From assembly GCF_004522235.1 (NCBI RefSeq), contig NZ_SDLT01000015.1, positions 78,058 to 142,057 on the forward strand: 64,000 nt of DNA. The letters are read 5' to 3'. This DNA is from Amycolatopsis nivea. Its GTDB lineage: Bacteria > Actinomycetota > Actinomycetes > Mycobacteriales > Pseudonocardiaceae. The notes below the pieces were generated by a model. It was not told the DNA's origin and ran no database searches. It was given only the letters and a program-made list of their open reading frames with translations. The translations under genes and the position numbers were made by a program. Below are positions 32,127 to 40,703 of the stretch, in pieces (position 1 is the stretch's first letter; each line of letters begins with the position of its first letter).

Positions 32127-33956
32127 TCACTCCCCCGGCTGGACGTTCTGCTCGAAGTAGTCGGCCAGTGCGCCCGGCGTGGCCGCCTGCCCGCCGGAAT
32201 TCACCTGGTAGAGGAACCCGACGAGGGGCCGGTCCTTCACGGTGAACACGAGGACCGCCGACGACTGCCCGGCCGCCGCCGCGTAGTGCCCTTCGAGCGC
32301 GTTGCCCTTCCAGTCCGCTTCGGTGCGGTCGCCGCCCGCGGAGGAGAGCAGTCCGTCGGTGTACTGCTTCAGCTCCGCTGCCGACTGTCCCTGCACGTAC
32401 GTCACCTGAGTGCCCGCGCGTCCCGGCGCGGCGCACGTCGACGCGGCCCCGAGGCTCTTCGCCGGCGCGGCGGGGCCGTTGCCCATACCGGGAGCACAGC
32501 CGCCGTTGTCAGCGACCTTGCCAGCGAGCTGACGCATGCAGCCGGTCAGTCCGGACGAATCGGCTTGGCCCGGCGTACGACACTCGTCGGCGGTGTACGT
32601 CTTCACTGACGAGCCCTGTGTTGTCAGGAACACGGTCAACCCCGCGGCGAGCACGACCACCACAGCTGCCGCGATACCGATCAACAGCTTGGTGCGGCTC
32701 TTCTTCTCCGGCTTAGCGGGCGTGTACGTCGGGAAGTTGGACGGTGCCGGCGAAGGCTGGAACGGCGGCATCTGCTGTGGTTGCGTCGGCGAGTACGCCG
32801 GGTAGCCGCCCTGCGGCGCGGCAGGCGGCGCGTACGGCGCACCTGACGCCACCTGGCCCTCGACGTTCTGCGTACGCATCGACAGTCCGTCTTTGGCGAC
32901 GTGCTGCGCACCCAGGGCGACAGCCGTCTCAGGCTGGTCAAGACTCGTGGGAACGACGCCGAGCTTCTCCGCGATCATCGACCCGACCAGCGGCAACCGG
33001 CTCGAACCGCCGACGAGGTAGATGCCGACGAGACGCTCCGAGGTCAGCCCAGCCGAACGCAGTGTCCGCGAAAGCAGCTCTACGCTGCGCAGCATTGCCG
33101 GACGCACCAGGCCTTCGAGCTCTCCGCGCGTGACGAGCACGTCCTTGAACGGCTCCGGCATCGGCACCTCTGTCTGCGGATGCCGAGACAGTGCCTCCTT
33201 CGCGGCCTTCACGTCTTCTTGCAGCGCGCGTCGCGTACGCCGGTCCGCAGTGGACTCGGGGCGAAGCAGCCGCTGCCAGCGCTGCGGGTCCGAGTGGGAC
33301 ACCTCACGGCCTACGTGGACCATCAGCGCCTGGTCGACGTCGAGGCCGCCGAGGTCGGGCAGACCGTCCTCGGCGAGCACTGTGTAGCCGTTCTGGTTCG
33401 CGCCGACGACTGCGACGTCGAACGTGCCCGCGCCGAGGTCGTACACCGCGAGAGCCTGCCCTGGAGCCAACGCGCGCTCGGGGAACGACGCGAAGTGCGC
33501 CGCGGCCGCGACGGGCTCCGGCACGAGGATCACGTTTCCGCGGATGCCAGCGAGCCGCGCCGCGCTCAGCAGCACGTTGCGGCGCACCGGACCCCACTGC
33601 GCGGGGTGGGTGAGCCGGACCTCGTCCGGCTGTTCGCCGCCGAGCTGGCGCGTGGTCTCGTCGAGCACCCGGCGCAGGATCGCGGCGAGCGCTTCGTTGA
33701 CCGGCACGACGTCTGTGCCGAGCAGCAGCGTCTGCTCGTCGATGCGCCGTTTAGGGTTGGGCTCGAACCGTGTCGGGTCGAGCCGCGCACGACGTTCGGC
33801 GTCCCGGCCGACCATGAGCGTGCCGTCTTCCCCGGCGAACACCGCGGAGGGCATGTTGGCCGACCCGTCGACCTCGACGACGCGTGGCGGCCTGCCGTGC
33901 GCGGAAAGGACGGCAACGGTGTTGGACGTCCCGAGGTCCACCGACAGGATCCGCAC
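32127..33956 (-). CDS. Hsp70-like (DnaK-fold) membrane-anchored protein
   Basis: About 609 residues. The N-terminal actin-like ATPase domain shows ILSVDLGTSNTVAVL (phosphate 1), LAVYDLGAGTFDVAVV (phosphate 2) and GIYLVGGSSRLPLVGSMIAEKLG (adenosine motif). There is no DnaK substrate-binding domain. A Pro/Gln-rich linker leads instead to one membrane helix (LLIGIAAAVVVVLAAGLTVFL) and a C-terminal extracytoplasmic domain with paired cysteines (DECRTPG, GCMRQ, GGCAPG, STCAAPG). The GTG at 33956 with AGGGGA upstream is preferred over a TTG at 33977. It may sense or transmit envelope state; the role is unknown. Confidence 0.85.
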   Translation of the reverse strand: MRILSVDLGTSNTVAVLSAHGRPPRVVEVDGSANMPSAVFAGEDGTLMVGRDAERRARLDPTRFEPNPKRRIDEQTLLLGTDVVPVNEALAAILRRVLDETTRQLGGEQPDEVRLTHPAQWGPVRRNVLLSAARLAGIRGNVILVPEPVAAAAHFASFPERALAPGQALAVYDLGAGTFDVAVVGANQNGYTVLAEDGLPDLGGLDVDQALMVHVGREVSHSDPQRWQRLLRPESTADRRTRRALQEDVKAAKEALSRHPQTEVPMPEPFKDVLVTRGELEGLVRPAMLRSVELLSRTLRSAGLTSERLVGIYLVGGSSRLPLVGSMIAEKLGVVPTSLDQPETAVALGAQHVAKDGLSMRTQNVEGQVASGAPYAPPAAPQGGYPAYSPTQPQQMPPFQPSPAPSNFPTYTPAKPEKKSRTKLLIGIAAAVVVVLAAGLTVFLTTQGSSVKTYTADECRTPGQADSSGLTGCMRQLAGKVADNGGCAPGMGNGPAAPAKSLGAASTCAAPGRAGTQVTYVQGQSAAELKQYTDGLLSSAGGDRTEADWKGNALEGHYAAAAGQSSAVLVFTVKDRPLVGFLYQVNSGGQAATPGALADYFEQNVQPGE

Positions 33957-34097
33957 AGTAATTTCCCCTCGACTCAAGCAGCGCTGGCGGAGATGCTGCC
34001 ACGTGCCCGGTCACCGTGCGTGCGGACCCGCGAAACTCGCGACGCGCGCAACCCCGGGGAACAACGGAACGTCTCGTCTTCCGAGGACGGGGAGGCA

Positions 34098-35303
34098 ATG
34101 ACAGAGCTAGTGGACAAGACCCGCCGGGAGCAGTTCGAACGGGCAGCGGACGGTCCGGCGCACTCGCTGCGGGTCGCGGCGGGCAGATGGAGCCGCTCCG
34201 GCTACCTGCACGCGGCGGTGCTGTATCTCGTGGTGCGGCTGGTCGGCCTCGGCGCGCTCGCGGCGATGGCCGCGCCCCGGGACCTGCCGTTCGGCGAGCG
34301 GCTGAAGGCCTGGGACGGCTGGTGGTACCTGCAGATCGCGGAGCACAGCTACACCGGCGTGAGCAATCCGCTCGACGCCGCCGGGCTGCCGTATCCCGAC
34401 GCGTCGTACGGCTACTTCCCGTTGTATCCGGCGTTGACCGGGCTGTTCGAGAAGCTGCCCGGGGTGACGTACTACGGAGCGGGCCTCCTGGTGTCGACGC
34501 TCGCCGGAATCGCGGCGGCGACGGCGATGTACCGGATCGGCCGGCTCGTCCACAGCCAGCTGGCGGGGTTGCTGCTCGCGGTGTTGTGGGGGGCCGCGCC
34601 GATGGCGATCGCCGAGAGCATGGTGATGACCGAGGCGCTTTTCACCGCGCTCGCCGCGTGGGCGCTGGTCGGCGTGCTCGAACGCAGGTGGTATCTCGCC
34701 GCGACCGCGACGCTGTTCGCCGGGCTCACCCGCTCCACCGCGTGCGTGCTGGTCGCCGTCGTGGTGATCGCCGCGGCCGTCGACGTGTGGCGGAACAGAC
34801 AGCGGTGGAACGCGCTCGTGTGCGTCTTCGTCGCGCCGCTCGGCCTGCTCGGGTACTGGCTGTTCGTCGCGGTGCAAACCGGCAGTGTGACCGGCTGGCA
34901 GGACGTGGAGCTGCGCGGCTGGAACACGCGTTTCGACGCCGGGGCCGAAGCCTGGCAGTGGATCACGCAGACGCTTTTCACCTCGGGCAACGCGTGGGAA
35001 ACGCTCGTCGTGCTGGTGATGGTCGCGGCGATCGCGCTCGCGGTCGTCTGCGTCACCGGCCGCCGGATGCCGTGGCCGCTGGCCGCGTACGCGGTGGGTG
35101 TCCTGGTGCTGGTCCTCTGCAGTGCCGGGCTGCCTGCCCTGAAGTCGAGGTTCGTGCTCCCCGACTTCGCGCTCCTGCTGCCCGTCGCGATGGGGCTGGC
35201 CGGTCGCAAGAAGTCCACGATGATCGCCGCGGCGACCGTGTTCGTGCTGGTCGGGGCCTGGTATTCGGCTTATTCGCTGACCGTGTGGAAGTACGCGATC
35301 TAA
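34098..35303 (+). CDS. GT-C-type membrane glycosyltransferase (PIG-V/mannosyltransferase-like)
   Basis: A 401-residue integral membrane protein with about nine helices. After an N-terminal cytoplasmic stretch, the first loop has ERLKAWDGWWYLQIAEHSY, with the acidic WDGWWY motif of dolichol/polyprenyl-phosphate-dependent mannosyltransferases, then YGYFPLYPALTGLF. Later FAGLTRSTACVLV and LRGWNTRFD resemble PIG-V-family enzymes. It probably transfers a mannose from a lipid-linked donor outside the membrane; the acceptor is unknown. The ATG at 34098 has GGGGAGG upstream. It is divergent from the Hsp70-like gene. Confidence 0.8.
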   Translation: MTELVDKTRREQFERAADGPAHSLRVAAGRWSRSGYLHAAVLYLVVRLVGLGALAAMAAPRDLPFGERLKAWDGWWYLQIAEHSYTGVSNPLDAAGLPYPDASYGYFPLYPALTGLFEKLPGVTYYGAGLLVSTLAGIAAATAMYRIGRLVHSQLAGLLLAVLWGAAPMAIAESMVMTEALFTALAAWALVGVLERRWYLAATATLFAGLTRSTACVLVAVVVIAAAVDVWRNRQRWNALVCVFVAPLGLLGYWLFVAVQTGSVTGWQDVELRGWNTRFDAGAEAWQWITQTLFTSGNAWETLVVLVMVAAIALAVVCVTGRRMPWPLAAYAVGVLVLVLCSAGLPALKSRFVLPDFALLLPVAMGLAGRKKSTMIAAATVFVLVGAWYSAYSLTVWKYAI

Positions 35304-35381
35304 GCCGATCGGTCACCCACACGAGGGGATCCGGCACGGGGTCCGCTGCCGGGGCCCCGGAAATTGTCGGGGGCGCCGCGC

Positions 35382-38300
35382 ATGATGGATCCCGTGGCAA
35401 ACGACGTCCTCGACCTCTTCTCCCCGGCGACCAGCACCTGGTTCGCCGGAGCCTTCGCCGCCCCGACGGCCGCGCAGGAAGGGGCCTGGCGGGCCGCACA
35501 CGCCGGGCAGCACGCCCTGGTCGTGGCGCCCACCGGGTCCGGCAAGACGCTGTCCGCGTTCCTGTGGGCACTCGACCGGCTGGCGGCGGAACCGCCGCCG
35601 GCGAACCCGCGCGAGCGGTGCCGGATCCTGTACGTCTCGCCGCTGAAGGCGCTGGCGGTCGACGTGCAGCGCAACCTGCGCGCGCCGCTGGCGGGCATCT
35701 CCCAGGCCGCGCACCGGCTCGGCCTGCCCGTGCCGGAGATCGAGGTCGGCATGCGCACCGGCGACACCACGGCGGCGGAGCGCCGGTCGTTCGGGAAAAC
35801 CCCACCGGACGTGCTGGTCACCACGCCGGAGTCGCTGTTTCTCATCCTCACGTCCTCGGCGCGGGAATCGCTGAAGGGCGTCGAGACGGTCATCGTCGAC
35901 GAGGTGCACGCCGTCGCGGGCGGCAAACGCGGCGCGCACCTGGCGTTGTCGCTGGAACGGCTCGACGCGCTGCTGCCCAAACCGGCTCAGCGCATCGGAT
36001 TGTCGGCCACCGTGCGACCGGTCGACGAGGTCAGCGCGTTCCTCGCCGGCGGTCGTCCGGTCACGGTCGTGCAGCCGAAGCTCGCGAAGACGATCCAGGT
36101 CCGGGTGGAGGTGCCCGTCGAGGACATGGCGAACCTCGACGGCCCGGCGCCTTCGCCGCTGGAGCGGCTCGACGACCTCACGTCGCTGTCGCAGTTGCCG
36201 TCCGACGGCGGGATCGGCACCCAGGAAGAGGTGGCCGGCGCGGCGGTGCAGCGGCCGTCGATCTGGCCCGCGGTCGAGGAACGGGTGCTGGAGCTGATCC
36301 GCGCGCACCGCTCCACCATCGTGTTCGGCAACTCGCGGCGGCTCACCGAACGGCTCACCGCGCGGCTCAACGAACTCGCGTCCGAGCAGACCGGTCTGTC
36401 CCGGAGCGACGCGTTCCCGGCGGAGGCGGTCGGGCAGTCCGGCGTCACGACGGGTGCGGAGCCGGTCATCGCGCGGGCGCACCACGGGTCGATGTCCCGC
36501 GAGCAGCGCACCCATGTCGAAGAAGAACTGAAGTCCGGGCGGCTGCCGTGCGTGGTGGCCACGTCGTCGCTCGAACTCGGCATCGACATGGGCGCGGTGG
36601 ACCTGGTCGTGCAGATCGAGGCTCCGCCCACGGTGGCCTCCGGGCTGCAGCGCGTCGGCCGGGCCGGGCACCAGGTCGGCGCGGTGTCGTCCGGCGTGAT
36701 GTTCCCGAAGTTCCGCGGCGATCTGGTGTCGTGCGCCGTCGTCGCGGAGCGGATGGCGACCGGGGCGATCGAGGCGGTGCGGTACCCGCGCAACCCGCTC
36801 GACGTGCTGGCCCAGCACGTCGTCGCGATGGTGGCGCTCGAGCCGTGGACGGTGCCGGAGCTGGCGGCGCTCGTCCGGCGGGCGGCTCCGTTCAGCTCGC
36901 TGCCGGACGACGCGCTGCACGCGGTGCTCGACATGCTCGCCGGCCGTTACCCGAGCGAGGAGTTCGGCGAGCTGCGGGCGCGCATCACGTGGGACCGGGT
37001 CGGCGGCGAACTGCGCGGGCGGCCGGGTTCGCAGCGGCTGGCGGTCACGTCCGGCGGCACGATCCCCGACCGCGGGCTGTTCACCGTGATGACGCCGGGC
37101 GACGAGGGCAAACCCGGCTCGCGCGTGGGCGAGTTCGACGAGGAGATGGTGTACGAATCGCGGGTCGGCGACACGATCCTGCTCGGCACCTCGTCGTGGC
37201 GGATCACCGACATCACCCATGACCGGGTGATCGTCGTGCCCGCTCCGGGCCAGCCCGCCCGGATGCCGTTCTGGAAGGGCGACGCCGCCGGACGCCCGCT
37301 GGAACTGGGGCGGGCACTCGGCGCGTTCGTCCGCGAACTGTCCACTTCGGACACCGCAACGGCGCGGGACCGGGCCGCCGCGGCCGGGCTCGACCAGCGC
37401 GCCTGCGACAACCTGCTGGCGTATCTGGAAGAACAGAAGTCGGCGACCCGGCACGTGCCCAACGACCGCGTCATCCTGCTCGAGCGCTACCGCGACGAAC
37501 TGGGCGACTGGCGGATCGTGCTGCACTCGCCGTTCGGCGCGCAGGTGAACGCTCCGTGGGCGCTCGCGATCGCCGCCCGGCTGCGGGAAAACCGCGGCGT
37601 CGACGCCCAGGTGGCGCACTCCGACGACGGCATCGTGCTGCGGCTGCCCGACGCGCTCGACGCCGACGGCGGCGAGGTCACCATCACCGCCGACGACGTC
37701 CTGCTGGATCCGGAGGAGGTCGAGCAGCTGATCGTGGCGGAGGTCGGCGGCTCGGCGGTCTTCGCGGCGCGGTTCCGGGAGTGCGCGGCACGCTCGCTCT
37801 TGCTGCCGCGCCGAGACCCGCGGCGGCGCACACCGTTGTGGCAGCAACGGCAACGGGCGTCGCAACTGTTGTCGGTGGCGGCGAAGTACGAGCGGTTCCC
37901 GGTCGTGCTGGAGGCGATGCGCGAGGTTCTGCAGGACGTCTACGACGTCGGCGGACTGCGGGAGCTGATGTCGGACGTCCGGGCGCGCAAGGTGCGGCTG
38001 GTCGAGGTGGAGACGCCCGCCGCGTCGCCGTTCGCCCGAAGCCTGTTGTTCGGGTACGTCGGTATGTTCCTGTACGAGACGGACGCTCCGCTGGCCGAAC
38101 GGCGAGCCGCTGCGCTGTCGCTGGATTCCGCGCTGCTGGCCGAATTGCTGGGCACGGAAGCAATTCGCGAGCTGCTCGATCCGGAGGCCGTGGCCGAGGT
38201 CGAACGGTCGTTGCAGCGGCTCGAACCAGATAGGCACGCTCGGTCGGCGGAGGACGCGGCCGACCTGCTGCGGTTCCTCGGCGATCTGTCCATCGCCGAA

Positions 38301-40043
38301 GCCGCGGAACGCGGGATTCAGCCGGAGTGGCTGGAAGAACTCGCCTCGGCACGGCGTGCGATCCAGGTGCGCATCGGCGGCGAGGAGCGGTATCTGGCCA
38401 TCGAGGACGCCGGGCGGGTGCGGGACGCGCTGGGCGTCGCGCTTCCGGTCGGCGTGCCCGAGGCGTTCACCGAGCCGGTGGCGGATCCGCTGGGCGACCT
38501 GCTCGGCCGCTATGCGCGGACCCGCGGCCCGTTCTCCGCGACGGCCGCGGCGGATCGGTTCGGGTTGGGTTCAGCGGTCGTCACCGGTGTGCTCGACCGG
38601 CTCACCGGTGAAGGCAGGCTGGTCCGCGGCGAGCTGAGTCCAGTCGGCCATCCGGAAACCCATGGCGTGGGCGTCGAATACTGCGACGCGGCCGTGCTGC
38701 GGCGGTTGCGGCGTGCGTCGCTCGCCCGGCTGCGGGCAGAGGTCGAGCCCGTGGAGCCGGCTGCGCTGGGCCGGTTCTTGCCCTCGTGGCACGGAATCGG
38801 CGCGCGGCTGCGGTCCGCGCCGACGGCCGACGACGTGCTGTCGGTGGTCGAACAGCTTGCCGGTGCGCCGTTGCCGGCGAGCGCGGTCGAATCGCTGATC
38901 CTGCCGAGCCGGTTGCCGGGCTACTCCCCCGCGCTGCTCGACGAACTCACCACCGCGGGCGAGGTCACGTGGGCAGGCTGCGGTTCGCTCTCCGGCGGGG
39001 ACGGGTGGCTGGCGCTCGCTCCGTCGGACGTCGCGGATCTGCTGCTGCCCGAGGTCGAGGAGAATCCGCCGACGAGTCCGCTGCACGACGCCATCGTGAC
39101 GGCGCTGGAAGGCGGAGCGTTGTTCTTCCGCCAGCTCGTCGACCGGGTCACGCCGGGTCTGGAGCAGTCGCCGGACGACGGTGCCGTGGTGGCCGCGCTG
39201 TGGGATCTGGTGTGGGCCGGGCTGGTCACCGGCGACACGCTCGCGCCGCTGCGCGCGCAGGTCGCCGGGCACGGCGCGCACAAACCCCGGCGGCAGGCGC
39301 CACGCGGCCGCTACGCCCGTATGCGCGCCGGCCGTCCGGCGATGCCGTCGCGCACCGGGCCGCCGACCGCGGCCGGCCGTTGGGCGCTGACCCCGCCTCG
39401 CGAAGCCGACCCGACCCGACGCGCACATGCCCGCACCGAGGCATTTCTGGAACGGCACGGCGTGCTCACCCGAGGCGCGCTCGACACCGAACGGGTCACC
39501 GGCGGGTTTTCCGGGATCTACAAGGTGCTGCGCGGCATGGAGGACACCGGGCAGGTCATCCGCGGCTATGTCGTCGAAGGTCTCGGTGCCGCACAGTTCG
39601 CCGCGAAGGGCGCGGTCGACCGGCTGCGGGCGCTCTCCAGCACCGCGCCCGCCTCAGCAGCCCGGAATGACAACGCGCGTGCCGTGGTGCTCGCCGCCGC
39701 GGATCCAGCACAGCCGTACGGCGCGGCTCTGTCCTGGCCTGCCGCGACAGGCGACACAAAACACCGCCCGGCGCGCAAAGCCGGAGCGCTGGCGGTGCTG
39801 GTCGACGGAATCCCAGCCCTGTACGTCGAACGCGGCGGCCGCTCGTTGCTGAGCTTCACCGAGGAACGCAGCTCACTGCAAGCCGCCGCTGCCGCGTTGT
39901 CGACCGCGGTTCGAGAAGGCTGGCTGGGTCAGTTGGCCGTCCAGCGCGCGGACGGAGAACACGCGCTGACCTCGGAGCTAGCCGAAATCCTGCAGGAAGC
40001 CGGCTTCCGCGCGACGCCGAAGGGACTCCGTTTGAGAGCTTGA
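35382..40043 (+). CDS. lhr: Lhr-family ATP-dependent DNA helicase
   Basis: A protein of about 1553 residues, the full length of actinobacterial Lhr. Helicase domain 1 has Walker A APTGSGKT (49-56) and DEVH (173-176). Domain 2 has IVFGNSRRLTERL, ATSSLELGIDMGAVDLVVQIE and the arginine finger QRVGRAGHQ. A winged-helix/β-barrel region and the large Lhr C-terminal domain follow, including KYERFPVVLEAMREVLQDVYD. Lhr tracks 3'-5' on single-stranded DNA and is damage-inducible in mycobacteria. The ATG at 35382 is taken; a GTG at 35394 (VANDVLDLFSP) would also fit the family. It ends 159 bases before def. Confidence 0.95.
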   Translation: MMDPVANDVLDLFSPATSTWFAGAFAAPTAAQEGAWRAAHAGQHALVVAPTGSGKTLSAFLWALDRLAAEPPPANPRERCRILYVSPLKALAVDVQRNLRAPLAGISQAAHRLGLPVPEIEVGMRTGDTTAAERRSFGKTPPDVLVTTPESLFLILTSSARESLKGVETVIVDEVHAVAGGKRGAHLALSLERLDALLPKPAQRIGLSATVRPVDEVSAFLAGGRPVTVVQPKLAKTIQVRVEVPVEDMANLDGPAPSPLERLDDLTSLSQLPSDGGIGTQEEVAGAAVQRPSIWPAVEERVLELIRAHRSTIVFGNSRRLTERLTARLNELASEQTGLSRSDAFPAEAVGQSGVTTGAEPVIARAHHGSMSREQRTHVEEELKSGRLPCVVATSSLELGIDMGAVDLVVQIEAPPTVASGLQRVGRAGHQVGAVSSGVMFPKFRGDLVSCAVVAERMATGAIEAVRYPRNPLDVLAQHVVAMVALEPWTVPELAALVRRAAPFSSLPDDALHAVLDMLAGRYPSEEFGELRARITWDRVGGELRGRPGSQRLAVTSGGTIPDRGLFTVMTPGDEGKPGSRVGEFDEEMVYESRVGDTILLGTSSWRITDITHDRVIVVPAPGQPARMPFWKGDAAGRPLELGRALGAFVRELSTSDTATARDRAAAAGLDQRACDNLLAYLEEQKSATRHVPNDRVILLERYRDELGDWRIVLHSPFGAQVNAPWALAIAARLRENRGVDAQVAHSDDGIVLRLPDALDADGGEVTITADDVLLDPEEVEQLIVAEVGGSAVFAARFRECAARSLLLPRRDPRRRTPLWQQRQRASQLLSVAAKYERFPVVLEAMREVLQDVYDVGGLRELMSDVRARKVRLVEVETPAASPFARSLLFGYVGMFLYETDAPLAERRAAALSLDSALLAELLGTEAIRELLDPEAVAEVERSLQRLEPDRHARSAEDAADLLRFLGDLSIAEAAERGIQPEWLEELASARRAIQVRIGGEERYLAIEDAGRVRDALGVALPVGVPEAFTEPVADPLGDLLGRYARTRGPFSATAAADRFGLGSAVVTGVLDRLTGEGRLVRGELSPVGHPETHGVGVEYCDAAVLRRLRRASLARLRAEVEPVEPAALGRFLPSWHGIGARLRSAPTADDVLSVVEQLAGAPLPASAVESLILPSRLPGYSPALLDELTTAGEVTWAGCGSLSGGDGWLALAPSDVADLLLPEVEENPPTSPLHDAIVTALEGGALFFRQLVDRVTPGLEQSPDDGAVVAALWDLVWAGLVTGDTLAPLRAQVAGHGAHKPRRQAPRGRYARMRAGRPAMPSRTGPPTAAGRWALTPPREADPTRRAHARTEAFLERHGVLTRGALDTERVTGGFSGIYKVLRGMEDTGQVIRGYVVEGLGAAQFAAKGAVDRLRALSSTAPASAARNDNARAVVLAAADPAQPYGAALSWPAATGDTKHRPARKAGALAVLVDGIPALYVERGGRSLLSFTEERSSLQAAAAALSTAVREGWLGQLAVQRADGEHALTSELAEILQEAGFRATPKGLRLRA

Positions 40044-40202
40044 TCCTTGCCCCGTGCTGCTCGGCCAAGACGCGAGCGGGTTCGGCCTGTGGCTCGCCAT
40101 GCGGGCGGTGCCGTCGGGCTTGCCTGGTGGACCCGCGTCGGCGAAGCAGGTGGTGTCACTAGACTTCTCGTGGCCCCTCGGTGGACAAAAGGACGTTCGA
40201 TC

Positions 40203-40703
40203 ATGGCGATGCGCGAGTTGCGCTACTTCGGTGACCCGGTGCTCAAGTCCGTGTGCGACCCGGTGACCACGTTCGACAGCAAGATCGAGGCGCTGGTGAA
40301 GGACCTCCTCGACAGCGTGCAGCCGGAGGGCCGGGCAGGGCTCGCCGCGCCGCAGATCGGGGTCGGGCTGCGGGTGTTCAGCTACGACGTCGGCGGGCTG
40401 ACGGGGTACGTCATCAACCCGGAGATCGCCCACCTGTCCGAGGAAACGCACGAAATCGGCGAGGGCTGCCTGTCGGTGCCGGAACTGTGGTTCCCGACGG
40501 TCCGCGCGAAGCACGCCGTGGTGCGCGGCGTCGACCTGCGCAACGAGCCGATCGAGGTCGAGGGCGTCGACGTGCTGGCCCAGTGTCTCCAGCACGAAAC
40601 CGACCACCTCGACGGCAAGCTCTACCTCGACCGGCTCACTCCCGACCGGAAGAAGCAGGCGCTGCGCGAGGCGCGGGGCAAAGACTGGTTCTGGAACCGC
40701 TGA
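40203..40703 (+). CDS. def: peptide deformylase
   Basis: A 166-residue metalloenzyme removing the N-formyl group from new proteins. All three motifs are present: GRAGLAAPQIGV, EGCLSVPE (Cys ligand) and QHETDHLDGKLY (HExxH-type). The ATG at 40203 begins MAMRELRYFGDPVL. Its last 68 bases overlap the 3' end of the convergent ACT-GNAT gene, so the two transcripts are complementary there. Confidence 0.97.
   Translation: MAMRELRYFGDPVLKSVCDPVTTFDSKIEALVKDLLDSVQPEGRAGLAAPQIGVGLRVFSYDVGGLTGYVINPEIAHLSEETHEIGEGCLSVPELWFPTVRAKHAVVRGVDLRNEPIEVEGVDVLAQCLQHETDHLDGKLYLDRLTPDRKKQALREARGKDWFWNR

Noticed and set aside
32901..35303. An 800-codon reading starting inside the antisense of the Hsp70-like gene
   Set aside because: Only the part from ATG 34098, with GGGGAGG upstream, encodes the membrane glycosyltransferase. 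The upstream part is antisense noise.
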